Assembly (NCBI RefSeq): GCF_004138285.1
Contig: NZ_SCFN01000012.1
Location: forward strand, 62,001-126,000
Direction: 5' to 3'
Length of the DNA stretch: 64,000 nt
Source of the DNA: Gottfriedia acidiceleris
GTDB lineage: Bacteria > Bacillota > Bacilli > Bacillales > Bacillaceae_G
How positions within the stretch are numbered: the first letter of the stretch is position 1; the number at the start of each line of letters is the position of its first letter. The translations under genes were made by a program, and so were the position numbers. This document shows positions 1 to 9,441 of this stretch, in pieces. The notes under the pieces were generated by a model. That model was not told the origin of the DNA, did no database searches, and saw nothing but the letters and a program-made list of their open reading frames with translations.

Positions 1-1152
1 ACAGGCCCAACTACTGTTTCTCAGCTAATTGAACAAATTGTACGTATTGTTTTTACACTAGTTGGAAGTTATATCATTCTAAAAGTTATGGGTGGAACAA
101 TTACTCAAGCAGTAGGCTTATCGACGTTTGCAGCTACAATTGGTGCTGTAGGTGGTATTTTAAACTTACTATGGTATTGGAGAAAGCGAAAAGTTCATTT
201 AGATGAACTTCTACCAAAATCAAAAGGATTAATCTATCCTACTAAAATAGAAATGTTTAAAGAGTTATTTTCTTATTCAATTCCATATGTGTTTGTTGGA
301 CTTGCAATCCCGTTATATCAGTTAGTGGATCAGTTTACATACAATAGAGCAATGGAATCAATTGGATTAAAAGATATTGCAGAGAATACTTATGTAATGT
401 TTTCATACACAAGTCACAAACTAGTAATGATTCCAGTGTCATTAGCAACGGCATTTGGTTTAACACTTGTTCCCGCTATAACTGAAGCATTCGTAAATAA
501 CAATCATAAAAAGCTACAAAGTCAAATTACCCAAACCTACCAGGTTGTATTTTTCCTTACTCTTCCTGCTGTAGTAGGTATATCAGTTTTGGCTGAACCG
601 ATTTATAGTGCTTTTTATCAAAAAAGTACACTTGGTGGAAGTATACTAGGCTTTTATGCTCCAGTAGCTTTATTGTATTCACTTTTCACAGTAAATGTAG
701 CCATTTTACAAGGTTTAGATAAACAAAAATATGCGATTATTGGTTTAATAGGCGGAGTAATATTAAAAATTGTATTAAATGTTCCATTAATCTATTTATT
801 TAAAACATATGGTGCGGTATTAGCGACCGCGTTAGGCTATTTATTTTCAATCGTATACAATTTCTATTATATTCGTAAAAATGCGCAGTTCTCTTTCAAT
901 AAAGTGTTTAGAAGGATCATCTTTATGATTATCTTATCTGGAATAATGGCCGGAGCGGTTTATGCTGTAGAATACTTATTAGGATTCTGGTGGACTTATA
1001 AAGATGGTAGAATGATTTCAATGTTCCTTGTCATCATTGGAGCAATTGTAGGGGCTATTGTTTATTTAGGTGTTGCATACAAATTAAACTTATTTGAAAT
1101 TATTTTAGGAGCTCGTTTAAAGAATCGTTTTAAGTTTGGAAAAAGAGGATAA
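1..1152 (+). CDS. murJ: Lipid II flippase MurJ (YtgP-type), 5'-truncated
   Basis: Polytopic MOP/MATE-like membrane protein of the MurJ (YtgP) family, which moves lipid II across the cytoplasmic membrane for peptidoglycan synthesis. The reading frame is open from base 1, so the N-terminal part lies outside the window; the first internal Met is codon 30. The visible part has many hydrophobic helices and a conserved 'SQLIEQIVRI' segment typical of the family. It ends in a basic tail. The neighbouring ytzG, ytzE and pepV match the Bacillus order, which supports MurJ over an O-antigen flippase. A strong terminator follows immediately. Confidence 0.85.
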   Translation, partial: TGPTTVSQLIEQIVRIVFTLVGSYIILKVMGGTITQAVGLSTFAATIGAVGGILNLLWYWRKRKVHLDELLPKSKGLIYPTKIEMFKELFSYSIPYVFVGLAIPLYQLVDQFTYNRAMESIGLKDIAENTYVMFSYTSHKLVMIPVSLATAFGLTLVPAITEAFVNNNHKKLQSQITQTYQVVFFLTLPAVVGISVLAEPIYSAFYQKSTLGGSILGFYAPVALLYSLFTVNVAILQGLDKQKYAIIGLIGGVILKIVLNVPLIYLFKTYGAVLATALGYLFSIVYNFYYIRKNAQFSFNKVFRRIIFMIILSGIMAGAVYAVEYLLGFWWTYKDGRMISMFLVIIGAIVGAIVYLGVAYKLNLFEIILGARLKNRFKFGKRG

Positions 1153-1160
1153 AAATATAT

Positions 1161-1197
1161 GGTGAACCTTCTTTTGTAGTGGTTCACCTTTTTTTAC
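1161..1197 (+). terminator. Terminator of murJ
   Basis: GGTGAACC and GGTTCACC form an 8-bp stem around a 12-nt loop, followed by seven T. It sits 9 bp after the murJ stop codon. Confidence 0.9.
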
Positions 1198-1235
1198 ACA
1201 TTAAGAAAGTATAAATTGACAGCGGAGAAAAAAAC

Positions 1236-1323
1236 GACGTAGTAGCTAATTTCAGGGATTAATTATAAGTGCAACTACGTCTGGTGACTACGCTAAAAAG
1301 CTCGCTAATCGGCGAGTTTTCTT
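1236..1323 (+). promoter_or_regulatory. Structured leader with terminator upstream of ytzG
   Basis: GACGTAGT (1236-1243) pairs perfectly with ACTACGTC (1274-1281). A second GACTACG copy (1286-1292) could compete for the same strand. A hairpin CTCGC/GCGAG (1301-1316) followed by TTTTCTT then lies about 35 bp before the ytzG start codon. A TTGACA hexamer at 1216-1221 could be a -35. A terminator between promoter and gene, with two alternative pairings ahead of it, suggests attenuation. I do not recognise a known riboswitch class. Confidence 0.45.
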
Positions 1324-1356
1324 AAACTTTTATTTAGAAAGAAAAGGTGCTAATTA

Positions 1357-2079
1357 ATGAGAATTGATAAAATTTTAGCCAATATGGGATATGGCAGTAG
1401 AAAAGAAGTAAAGTCTCTACTAAAACAAGGTGTTGTAAAAGTTGGAGATAATATTGTAAAAAGTCCAAAAGAGCATGTTGATATTGAACAGCAGGTTGTA
1501 ACGGTAAATGGTGAAGTAGTGGAGTATAAAGAGTTTGTTTATTTAATGATGAACAAACCACCAGGTGTTATATCTGCCACAGAAGATTCTGAGCATGAAA
1601 CTGTAATCGGATTATTAGAATATGAAGATATCATTTTCGAGCCATTTCCAGTTGGACGTTTAGATAAAGATACTGAAGGATTGTTATTAATAACGAATGA
1701 TGGTCATTTGGCACATCAATTACTTTCTCCTAAAAAACACGTACCAAAGAAATATTATGCAACGATTGATGGAGTAGTAACCGAAACTGACATTAAAGCA
1801 TTTGAAAAAGGCGTAACACTAGAGGATGGTTATTTAACGAAACCTGGTTATCTTACTATTCTTAAATCCGGAGAAGAATCTGAGATCGAATTAGTTATTA
1901 TGGAAGGTAAATTCCATCAAGTAAAAAGAATGTTTGAAGCAGTAGGAAAGAAAGTTACTTATTTAAAAAGGCTAGAGATGGGTCCTTTAAAGTTAGATGA
2001 AGATTTAGAATTAGGTGAATATCGAGAACTGACTGATGGAGAGATTGACCTACTAAAGTCGGTTAACGAAGAGAAATAA
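1357..2079 (+). CDS. ytzG: RsuA/RluB-family rRNA pseudouridine synthase
   Basis: Converts a specific rRNA uridine to pseudouridine; RsuA-type members act on the small subunit. An N-terminal S4 RNA-binding domain (about residues 1-48, 'MRIDKILANMGYGSRKEV') is followed by the synthase domain. The catalytic Asp lies in the 'GRLDKDTEGLLLITNDG' motif. The 240-aa length is normal for the family. ATG follows AAAAGGTG. The gene sits between murJ and ytzE, as in other Bacillus, and has its own structured leader. Whether the target is 16S or 23S cannot be read from the sequence. Confidence 0.9.
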   Translation: MRIDKILANMGYGSRKEVKSLLKQGVVKVGDNIVKSPKEHVDIEQQVVTVNGEVVEYKEFVYLMMNKPPGVISATEDSEHETVIGLLEYEDIIFEPFPVGRLDKDTEGLLLITNDGHLAHQLLSPKKHVPKKYYATIDGVVTETDIKAFEKGVTLEDGYLTKPGYLTILKSGEESEIELVIMEGKFHQVKRMFEAVGKKVTYLKRLEMGPLKLDEDLELGEYRELTDGEIDLLKSVNEEK

Positions 2080-2215
2080 AGTGTTACTTAAAAATGGGTT
2101 AAGCTGAGTCAAAATGTAATTATTGGAGCATTTTGTGTGATCAGGTGTGACCTACGAAAAACGAGCAACCGTAAAACGGATATTAACTAATATAATTCTT
2201 AATAGAGAGCCAAAA

Positions 2216-2275
2216 GAAAAACAAAAACCCTTGATTAGACGTCAGACAAGACAATCATAGGTTTTTGTTTTTCTT
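2216..2275. terminator. Bidirectional terminator between ytzG and ytzE
   Basis: AAAAACAAAAACC and GGTTTTTGTTTTT form a long A/T-rich stem, extended inside by TGATT/AATCA. It has A and T tracts on opposite sides and lies between two convergent genes. Confidence 0.85.
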
Positions 2276-2277
2276 TT

Positions 2278-2499
2278 TTACGAAGAAGCTTTTACTTTTT
2301 TCCCTGTTACGGCCCATTTTCCCCTACTTGGACTATAAACTAGATTATTAAACTCTAAAATGTTTAAATCTCGTTGGATTGTTCTAGGTGTAATACCAAA
2401 CTCCTCCACTAGGTCTTTTGTAGAAACGGTGCCATTTTCACTAATATACATGTAAATGGCTTTAATTCGAGTCAGCATTCGAGAAGTTCCAGAATTCAA
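2278..2499 (-). CDS. ytzE: Small DeoR-type HTH regulator (YtzE-like)
   Basis: A 73-aa protein that is almost only a DeoR-type winged helix ('VSTKDLVEEFGITPRTIQRDLNIL', broken here by the usual turn), without the sugar-phosphate sensor domain of full DeoR proteins. The TTG start has AAAGGAG 7 nt upstream. It is convergent with ytzG and divergent from pepV, a position conserved in Bacillus. The target genes are unknown; the adjacent pepV promoter is an obvious candidate but is not shown by the sequence. Confidence 0.8.
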   Translation of the reverse strand: MNSGTSRMLTRIKAIYMYISENGTVSTKDLVEEFGITPRTIQRDLNILEFNNLVYSPSRGKWAVTGKKVKASS

Positions 2500-2785
2500 A
2501 AAACCACTCCTTTACCTACCGCATTGTTTCATAACAGGTTAGTTAAGTATATTACTAGTTAAGCTTATATTTTCATTTTACTCTTTTTCAGTAGTTTCAT
2601 AACGAAATTTATGAAAATAATACAAAAATTTAATGAAAATTTGCGCAAACGTAATCATTTTGCAAGTTTAAGGTAATATATTCTACAAAGAGTGTCATAT
2701 TCCTTCTTTTTTCGTTCCATTTATTAATAAATTATGTTTAAATTTTAAAAGATGATAAACTAATTATATTAAAGGAGGTATTTCT

Positions 2786-4189
2786 ATGACACAAATTAAT
2801 TGGATGGAAGAAGTTTTAAAACGTAAAGAAGAATATTTAAAGCAAACGATTGAACTTCTTAATATTGAAAGCGTTTATGATGAAGCGACAATTTCAAAAG
2901 AAGCACCTATGGGTAAAGGTATTAATGAAGCACTTACATACATGTTAAATTTAGGTGAAAAAGACGGTTTTATTCCAAAAAATGTTGATGGATATGCTGG
3001 CCACTTAGAAATGGGAAGCGGCGAAGAACTAGTAGGAATTCTTTGTCACTTAGATGTTGTACCTGCTGGCGATGGCTGGTCTCATGATCCATTTGATGCA
3101 ATTATTAAAGATGGAAATATTTATGCACGTGGCGCAATTGATGATAAGGGTCCTACAATGGCTGCTTATTATGCAATGAAGATTGTTAAAGAATTAGGTT
3201 TGCCTATTAATAAACGCGTACGTATGATTCTTGGAACAGATGAAGAAAGCCAATGGCGTTGTGTTGATCACTACTTTGAAAAAGAAGAAATGCCAACAAT
3301 GGGCTTTGCACCTGATGCAGATTTCCCGATTATTTACGCTGAAAAGGGCATATTAGATATTAATTTTAAACAAGTACAATTAAATGAAGATAACGAGAGT
3401 GAATATAAATTAGTATCATTCTCTTCAGGTAGAAGAGTAAATATGGTACCTGATTATGCAAAAGCAATCGTTTCAGGACCAAACTTTGATCAAGAAGCAT
3501 TTACAAAACATATTAGTGAGTTAGGTTGCAAAGCTCAGGTTTCTGAAGAAAATGGACACCAAGTTTTAGCAGTAGAAGGCGTTTCAGTACATGGAATGGA
3601 ACCTGATAAAGGTAAGAATGCGGGTATTGCATTAGCAAGCTTCTTAAATCAATTTGAATTTAATGTTAATGCTGATCGTTTCTTAAAATTTATCGTTGAT
3701 AACTTCAAAGGTGACTCTCGTGGCAAAAACATGGGCGTTGCGTTTAATGATGATATTACTGGAGATTTAACAATTAATTTAGGAATTATGCAATACGAAG
3801 AAAATAATGGTGGTTCATTTGGTTTAACTTTACGTTATCCAGTGACAACTGATATTGACTTTGTTATTTCAACACTTACTGAACGCGGAAGTAAATATAG
3901 CTTTGAGTATAATGAAATTAAAAATTCGAAGCCTCACCATGTTCCAAAGGATCACCCATTAATTCAAACTTTACAAAAAGTATATGAAGAGCAAACGGGT
4001 GAGGAAGCAACGTTGTTAACAATCGGTGGTGGCACATACGCACGCTCATTAAGTGCAGGTGTAGCTTTTGGACCATTATTCTTAGGGAAACCGGAAGTAG
4101 CTCACCAAAAAGACGAATATGCTGAAATTGATGATTTATTAAAAGCAATTGCAATTTATGCACAATCGATTGCTGAATTAGTTAAGTAA
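2786..4189 (+). CDS. pepV: Dipeptidase PepV (M20A metallopeptidase)
   Basis: Cytoplasmic zinc dipeptidase of the M20A family that completes peptide breakdown. Metal-site motifs are visible: 'LCHLDVVPAGDGW' with His and Asp, 'RGAIDDKGP' with the bridging Asp, and 'GTDEES' with the catalytic Glu. The late metal-ligand His lies in 'AHQKDEYAEIDDL'. The 467-aa length is standard for PepV. The start is an ATG behind AAAGGAGGT. It is transcribed alone, away from ytzE, and ends at a strong terminator. Confidence 0.93.
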   Translation: MTQINWMEEVLKRKEEYLKQTIELLNIESVYDEATISKEAPMGKGINEALTYMLNLGEKDGFIPKNVDGYAGHLEMGSGEELVGILCHLDVVPAGDGWSHDPFDAIIKDGNIYARGAIDDKGPTMAAYYAMKIVKELGLPINKRVRMILGTDEESQWRCVDHYFEKEEMPTMGFAPDADFPIIYAEKGILDINFKQVQLNEDNESEYKLVSFSSGRRVNMVPDYAKAIVSGPNFDQEAFTKHISELGCKAQVSEENGHQVLAVEGVSVHGMEPDKGKNAGIALASFLNQFEFNVNADRFLKFIVDNFKGDSRGKNMGVAFNDDITGDLTINLGIMQYEENNGGSFGLTLRYPVTTDIDFVISTLTERGSKYSFEYNEIKNSKPHHVPKDHPLIQTLQKVYEEQTGEEATLLTIGGGTYARSLSAGVAFGPLFLGKPEVAHQKDEYAEIDDLLKAIAIYAQSIAELVK

Positions 4190-4261
4190 TGATAGTTTTT
4201 AGACTGATTAAACGACTCGATTTTTTGAGACAATAAGGTGTAACGAGCGTTTTTCGTCAGT

Positions 4262-4289
4262 AAGGGGAGAAATTTCCTCCCCTTTTTTA
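4262..4289 (+). terminator. Terminator of pepV
   Basis: AAGGGGAG and CTCCCCTT form a perfect 8-bp stem around AAATTTC, followed by T residues. Confidence 0.92.
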
Positions 4290-4317
4290 TGTATTTTTTT
4301 AGGAGTTGAGAATAATT

Positions 4318-5505
4318 TTGAACACATTACAAGCACGTAAAAATAGCATCTTACTAATTTTTAAGGGCTATTATTTTTGTTTATTTTTTGCAATAGGATC
4401 GCTAGGACCTTTACTTTCTTCTTACTTTAAAAATGTGTTGGATTTATCAACTTCACAAATTGGAATATTAATGTCTCTAACACCAATCGTTGCTATTTTT
4501 TCACAGCCACTATGGGGAATGGTTAGTGACATGACGCTTAATCCTAAAAAAATGTTGCTTATAGCGCAAATCTCCACAATCGTAATTGCACTTTTCTATT
4601 CTACAATCACTTCGTATGGCATGCTTTTATTTGTTGTCATCATGTTATCAATGACACAAAGTGCTTTAATTCCTCTGTCAGATAGTATTGCACTGAATTA
4701 TGTCCAAAAAATTGGTGGGAATTACGGAGCTATTCGATTATATGGCTCAATTGGTTTTGCTTTTGCTGTATTAGTTTCGGGAAGATTAGCTGAAGTTTTC
4801 GGTTTAGTCATTATATTTTTCGTATTTGCTTTTTGTATTTTAGTCGGTTTAGGTATTTCAATCTTTATTCCTAACGCTACGACAATTAGCAAAAGGGAGC
4901 CAATCTTAAAAGGGGTCCCGATTTTGCTATCTAATAAAAGATTTTTACTATTTTTAATTTGTGCCTTTTTAGTTTTTGGACCAATTAGTGCAAATAATAC
5001 TTACTTCGGTTTATATATTCAATCTTTAGGTGGAACATTAACAGGTGTTGGTATTGCATTCTTAATTTCTGCAGGTAGTGAAGCACCATTTTTGCAAGTA
5101 GCCAAGAGATTAATTAATCGATTTGGGATATATAATATATTAATTGCAACCGCTTTAGTATCAGCCTTAAGATGGTATTTTTATTTTACAAATCCTCCGA
5201 TTTCGATTCTTTTTATATCCTGTCTTACACAAGGGCTATCGGTTGGATTATTTATTCCTGCAGCTCTCCAGTTTGTGAGAGATCAAGCACCGGATTCTTT
5301 AAAAGCAACAGCTGTTACAATTTATTCTGGTTTAGGTCTAGGGATGGGAGAATGGTTCTGTACTTTCATAAGTGGATTCATATCAGAGGCATTTTCAATT
5401 AAAGCAATTTATATTTTATTTGGCTCTCTTAGTATAGTTGCAGTTGGAATCATGCAATACTTAAAAAAGGATTCTAACATAAATGATAAAAAGGAGATTG
5501 CGTAA
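4318..5505 (+). CDS. MFS transporter, HcaT/PPP-like (MFS_1-like)
   Basis: A 395-aa, 12-helix major facilitator. 'GSLGPLLSSYF' in helix 1 and 'YGAIRLYGSIGFA' near helix 4-5 resemble the PPP/HcaT-like and nucleoside-type MFS groups of Bacillus. An in-frame TTG at 4306 is unusable because it abuts the AGGAG at 4301-4305, so the TTG at 4318 is chosen. The 3' end almost touches thpR (1 bp between stop and start), so the two are translationally coupled. The substrate is unknown. Confidence 0.7.
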   Translation: MNTLQARKNSILLIFKGYYFCLFFAIGSLGPLLSSYFKNVLDLSTSQIGILMSLTPIVAIFSQPLWGMVSDMTLNPKKMLLIAQISTIVIALFYSTITSYGMLLFVVIMLSMTQSALIPLSDSIALNYVQKIGGNYGAIRLYGSIGFAFAVLVSGRLAEVFGLVIIFFVFAFCILVGLGISIFIPNATTISKREPILKGVPILLSNKRFLLFLICAFLVFGPISANNTYFGLYIQSLGGTLTGVGIAFLISAGSEAPFLQVAKRLINRFGIYNILIATALVSALRWYFYFTNPPISILFISCLTQGLSVGLFIPAALQFVRDQAPDSLKATAVTIYSGLGLGMGEWFCTFISGFISEAFSIKAIYILFGSLSIVAVGIMQYLKKDSNINDKKEIA

Positions 5506-5506
5506 T

Positions 5507-6058
5507 TTGAGTGAACATTATTTTCTTGCTGTTCCTTTGCCTATACAAATAAAAGAAATTTTAGATGATTTTTCAAAAAAATGGTATACAAAATTACCTT
5601 TAAAGAAATGGACTTTTAAAGATGATTTTCATATTACTTTATCTTTTTTAGGTCCAGTTACATATACAAAAAGTGTAGAGCTTATGAATCAATTACAAAA
5701 AGAGCTTAACGAGTTTAAAACTTTTGATTTGTCGATTCATCAGTTAGGTGTTTTTGGGAGTACTGTACAGCCACGTGTATGGTGGTTTGGTTTAGAGAAT
5801 AGTGTTGAATTAATGGAGTTACAAAATAGAATTCGTAAGATATGTGAAGAAATCGGTTTTTCAATTGATAAACGTCCATATAATCCGCATATTACAATTG
5901 CAAAGAAATATAATGATAGGTTTGATAAAGAATTTGAAATCCCACTTAGTTGGGAAGAAAAACCTTTAAATTTCAAAGTGAATGAAGTCGTTTTATATAA
6001 GATTCAACCTTCTAAAAAACCGAGTTACCACATTGCTGAATCAATTAAATTAAAGTAA
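5507..6058 (+). CDS. thpR: RNA 2',3'-cyclic phosphodiesterase (2H family)
   Basis: Member of the 2H phosphoesterase (LigT/ThpR) family, which hydrolyses RNA 2',3'-cyclic phosphates to 2'-phosphomonoesters. Both HxT motifs are present: 'FHITLSFLG' and 'NPHITIAKK'. The 183-aa length fits. TTG at 5507 is chosen because AAAAGGAG lies 10 nt upstream; an ATG at 5483 has no good SD. It is coupled to the preceding MFS gene. It corresponds to B. subtilis YtlP by position and family. Confidence 0.85.
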   Translation: MSEHYFLAVPLPIQIKEILDDFSKKWYTKLPLKKWTFKDDFHITLSFLGPVTYTKSVELMNQLQKELNEFKTFDLSIHQLGVFGSTVQPRVWWFGLENSVELMELQNRIRKICEEIGFSIDKRPYNPHITIAKKYNDRFDKEFEIPLSWEEKPLNFKVNEVVLYKIQPSKKPSYHIAESIKLK

Positions 6059-6315
6059 ATAAATATTACCCGAAAATCTTGAACAAATTGATGAAATATA
6101 AGAAATATTTGAAGAAACTAACGAATACTTTCAGTAGAAGCATTAAAGCGGAATGAATTGACATTCAAAATAAGTGGGTAGCAAATCATTAAGTATTTGT
6201 TTTGAATCCATTTTATCTATTTGTGAATATACTAATCATATCGATTTAATAAATAACGAAAATGCATAGTTTTTATCTAAAAGGTTTAAATTTATAGTCT
6301 GGATGGTGAATAGCG
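6059..6315. other. Intergenic stretch with possible decayed reading frame
   Basis: No intact gene. Bases about 6070-6130 translate to a Glu-rich segment interrupted by stops ('PENLEQIDEI', then 'EIFEETNEYF'), which could be a gene remnant or chance. No clear terminator for thpR was seen. Confidence 0.25.
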
Positions 6316-8481
6316 TTGTTTCATATTAAAAGGGCTTTTGAAGCTTATATAGATGGATTTCAAGAAATAACAATGATTATTCCCAAATCGAACAAACATA
6401 CAGTGCAGTCATATTTTGAACTAATTGAAGAGGATGGTCGGAAAACTAGGCTTCCTGTCGTATCTCGAATAGAGTTTGATAGATTTTTTAAATATACTGT
6501 TTTGACTACTGAAGTCCTTTTGTTAGAAAAAAAGTATGAGATTGAAGATGAATTTGGTATTCGCACAGATTTACAAGTAGGTGGAGTTATTCGTTCAAAG
6601 GACTTTGATGAAAAATATGCCTATGATGGAGAGGATTTAGGTGCGATTTACACACGTAAATCTACACAATTTAAATTATGGGCACCTACTGCTTCTAAGG
6701 TTAAGTTAAGAATTTATCAAGAATACGGTGAAGAAGAAAAGTTTACTGAAATGTTTATGGAGCGAGATGGAAAAGGGACATGGAAAGCAGTAATCGATCG
6801 TGATTGTGACGGTTTAATATATAATTTTTTAGTATGTGTGAATCTGATTTGGAGAGAGGCTGTCGATCCTTATGCAAAAGCAGTTACTGTAAATGGTAAA
6901 CATAGTGTAGTGATTGATTTATCAAAGAGTAGCAAAGTTAGTAAAGTAAATAGTACACCACCCAGTAAGTATACTGATTGTATTATTTACGAAGCCAGTA
7001 TTCGAGATTTCACTTCACATCCACTAAGCGGTATTCAAAAAAAGGGGTCTTTTCAAGGATTTCATGAAAAAGATACGATGTACAATGGTTTTTCAACAGG
7101 TTTGGATTATATATGCAAGCTAGGAGTTACACATATTGAATTATTACCATTTTTTGATTTTGAAGGAATAGATGAAAATAACCCTTTCCAAGGCTATAAT
7201 TGGGGCTACAATCCATTGAATTTCAATGCACCAGAAGGTAGCTATAGTTTAAAACCGGATGAACCAATCCAAAGAATAAATGAATTAAAGAAACTTATTT
7301 CAGTTTATCATGAACATGGTTTACGGATTATCATGGATGTAGTTTATAATCATGTTTATGAATTACAAACTAGCCAATTCGAAAAAATTGTGCCAGGATA
7401 TTATTTTAGACAAGATGAACGTGGTTTACCATCGAATGGAACAGGTGTAGGGAATGACTTTGCATCTGAAAGGTTGATGGCTAGACGTTTTATACTGCAA
7501 TCAATAAAATATTGGACTAAAGAATATGACATCGATGGGTTTAGGTTTGATTTAATGGGAATATTGGATACGGTTACAATGAATGAAATTGTAACTGAAC
7601 TGACAATCTTAAAACCAGAAATAATCATTTTTGGAGAAGGTTGGGATTTAAATACATCATTAAGTCCATCTTCTCGAAAAGCAACAATAAACGAAAGTCA
7701 TCAACTATCAATGGTAGGGTTTTTTAATGATAAATTTCGCGATGGAATAAAAGGAAGTACTTTTTCATTTCAGGAAATAGGGTTTATACAAGGCAATAAC
7801 ATTCATAATGAATACTTGTCCGACTTACTTTTAGGAAGTGTTGGGATTAATAAACAAGTAAATTTATTTAAAGAGCCATATCAATCGATAAATTATGTAG
7901 AATCACATGATAATCACACTATGTGGGATAGATTAAAGCTTTCCAATCAGAAAGAGTGTGAGGAAATACTAAAGAAAAGGCATATACTTGGAACAAGTAT
8001 TGTATTATTTTCGTTTGGTGTACCGTTTCTTCATAGTGGCCAGGAGTTTTTTCGAACAAAAAAGGGGATAGAAAACAGTTATAATTCAGGCGACACAATA
8101 AATAGTATTGATTGGGCAAGAGCTGAACGCGAAGCGTCATCGATCAAAATTGTTAAAGAATTTATCGCAATTCGAAAGCGCTTTAAATGTTTCCGTTTTT
8201 CTTTAAGAGAAGAAATAGAAAAGTATGTAACGCCAGTCAATCTTCATCGAGATCTAATTGGTTACCGAATTAGCGGATTAGAAGAAATCGACCAAGTTAA
8301 AGAGATAATGGTGTTATTTCATAATGGTCTTATTGATAATTATATTGATTTAGGAAATGAAGAAGACAATTGGGAATATATATGGGATGGACATAATCAT
8401 TATGTTAATAAAGGGATGAAAGTGGAATGTAATAAATTACCAATACCATCGCTTTCGACTGTTGTATTAGTAAAATACTAG
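6316..8481 (+). CDS. amyX: Type I pullulanase (GH13, alpha-1,6-debranching)
   Basis: Hydrolyses alpha-1,6 branches of pullulan, glycogen or limit dextrin. There is no signal peptide, so it acts in the cytoplasm. An N-terminal domain is followed by a CBM48-like module (about residues 110-190, 'FKLWAPTASKVKLRIYQ'). The type I signature appears as 'YNWGYNPLNF' (usual form YNWGYDP). GH13 regions I-IV follow: 'DVVYNH', 'GFRFDLMG' with the nucleophile Asp, 'GEGWDL' with the acid/base Glu, and 'ESHDNHT'. TTG start behind GGATGGTG. The 721-aa length matches B. subtilis AmyX, and the genomic position is the same. Confidence 0.93.
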   Translation: MFHIKRAFEAYIDGFQEITMIIPKSNKHTVQSYFELIEEDGRKTRLPVVSRIEFDRFFKYTVLTTEVLLLEKKYEIEDEFGIRTDLQVGGVIRSKDFDEKYAYDGEDLGAIYTRKSTQFKLWAPTASKVKLRIYQEYGEEEKFTEMFMERDGKGTWKAVIDRDCDGLIYNFLVCVNLIWREAVDPYAKAVTVNGKHSVVIDLSKSSKVSKVNSTPPSKYTDCIIYEASIRDFTSHPLSGIQKKGSFQGFHEKDTMYNGFSTGLDYICKLGVTHIELLPFFDFEGIDENNPFQGYNWGYNPLNFNAPEGSYSLKPDEPIQRINELKKLISVYHEHGLRIIMDVVYNHVYELQTSQFEKIVPGYYFRQDERGLPSNGTGVGNDFASERLMARRFILQSIKYWTKEYDIDGFRFDLMGILDTVTMNEIVTELTILKPEIIIFGEGWDLNTSLSPSSRKATINESHQLSMVGFFNDKFRDGIKGSTFSFQEIGFIQGNNIHNEYLSDLLLGSVGINKQVNLFKEPYQSINYVESHDNHTMWDRLKLSNQKECEEILKKRHILGTSIVLFSFGVPFLHSGQEFFRTKKGIENSYNSGDTINSIDWARAEREASSIKIVKEFIAIRKRFKCFRFSLREEIEKYVTPVNLHRDLIGYRISGLEEIDQVKEIMVLFHNGLIDNYIDLGNEEDNWEYIWDGHNHYVNKGMKVECNKLPIPSLSTVVLVKY

Positions 8482-8521
8482 CAACTACTTGCAGATTCTA
8501 ATTAAACAATGTAAACTTGTA

Positions 8522-8567
8522 AAAGATGGCTTATTACAGCTGATTGTAATAGGCTATCTTTCTTTTT
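8522..8567 (+). terminator. Terminator of the pullulanase gene
   Basis: AAAGATGGCTTATTACA pairs with TGTAATAGGCTATCTTT (G.T wobbles only), followed by CTTTTT. Confidence 0.9.
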
Positions 8568-8621
8568 GTAATAAAATAATTTTAAATACAAACATATATA
8601 ACAACAAGGAACGGAAGAACA

Positions 8622-9410
8622 ATGGATAATTATATAAAAGAAATACTCGGAAAAGAATGGACAATCTCGCCAGCCGGTGGTTTTACTGGTGAAGCGTATA
8701 TAGCAGAAAATAATGATAAGAGATTATTTCTAAAACGAAATTCTTCTCCTTTTTTGGCAGTTTTATCAGCAGCTGGCTTTGTTCCAAAATTAGTTTGGAC
8801 TAGAAGACTAGAAAATGGTGATGTACTTACTGCTCAAGAGTGGGTGATCGCACGTAGTTTAGAACCTTTTGAGCTCTCTGCGAAAGGGGTTGCGCAATTT
8901 TTATATCGCATCCATTCTTCCAAAGAATTGTTATATATGTTAACGAAGCTAGGGATTAATCCATTAGAACCTCAGGATTTACTGCAAACAATTGTAGGCA
9001 ATCTTACTGAAGAGTTTACACAAAGCCAGATAATTGTAAAAGGCATCGAATATTTAGAGGAAAATATGCCATCTTTTGATTCAGAGGATTTAGTCGTTTG
9101 TCATAGTGATTTAAATCATCATAATTGGTTACTTACTGAGACAAATAATTTATATTTAATCGATTGGGATGAGGCAATCATTGCTGATAAAGCATTTGAT
9201 TTGGGCATGTTTTTATTCACTTATGTAGAGCAGAACGATTGGGACAAATGGCTTCGAAATTATGGAATAAAATTAACTGAAGACCTATTAAATCGAATGA
9301 CTTGGTATGTAGTCGCTCAAACAATCATTTGGATTAAATGGTATACTCTTCGTGAAAATGAAAAGCAGACTCAAAAAATGAAGAGCCTGCTAGAGAAGAT
9401 ACTAGATTAA
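8622..9410 (+). CDS. ytmP: Phosphotransferase of the aminoglycoside/choline kinase fold (YtmP-like)
   Basis: A 262-aa kinase-like protein. The catalytic-loop Brenner motif is 'HSDLNHHN' and the metal-binding motif is 'IDWDEA'. The Lys region 'RLFLKRNSS' fits the N-lobe. B. subtilis YtmP has this length and also precedes ytzH and trmB (ytmQ). The substrate is unknown. An antibiotic-resistance role is not supported, as this is a conserved backbone gene. ATG start behind an AAGGAACGGAAG purine stretch. Confidence 0.82.
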   Translation: MDNYIKEILGKEWTISPAGGFTGEAYIAENNDKRLFLKRNSSPFLAVLSAAGFVPKLVWTRRLENGDVLTAQEWVIARSLEPFELSAKGVAQFLYRIHSSKELLYMLTKLGINPLEPQDLLQTIVGNLTEEFTQSQIIVKGIEYLEENMPSFDSEDLVVCHSDLNHHNWLLTETNNLYLIDWDEAIIADKAFDLGMFLFTYVEQNDWDKWLRNYGIKLTEDLLNRMTWYVVAQTIIWIKWYTLRENEKQTQKMKSLLEKILD

Positions 9411-9441
9411 ATAAAAATTTCCTCGGAAATTGTCATATAGA

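Noticed and set aside
5172-5402. 76-aa frame inside the MFS gene at 4318
   Set aside because: Out-of-frame shadow of a clear membrane protein gene.
8622-9410. Aminoglycoside resistance gene
   Set aside because: The kinase fold matches, but position and length identify the conserved backbone gene ytmP.
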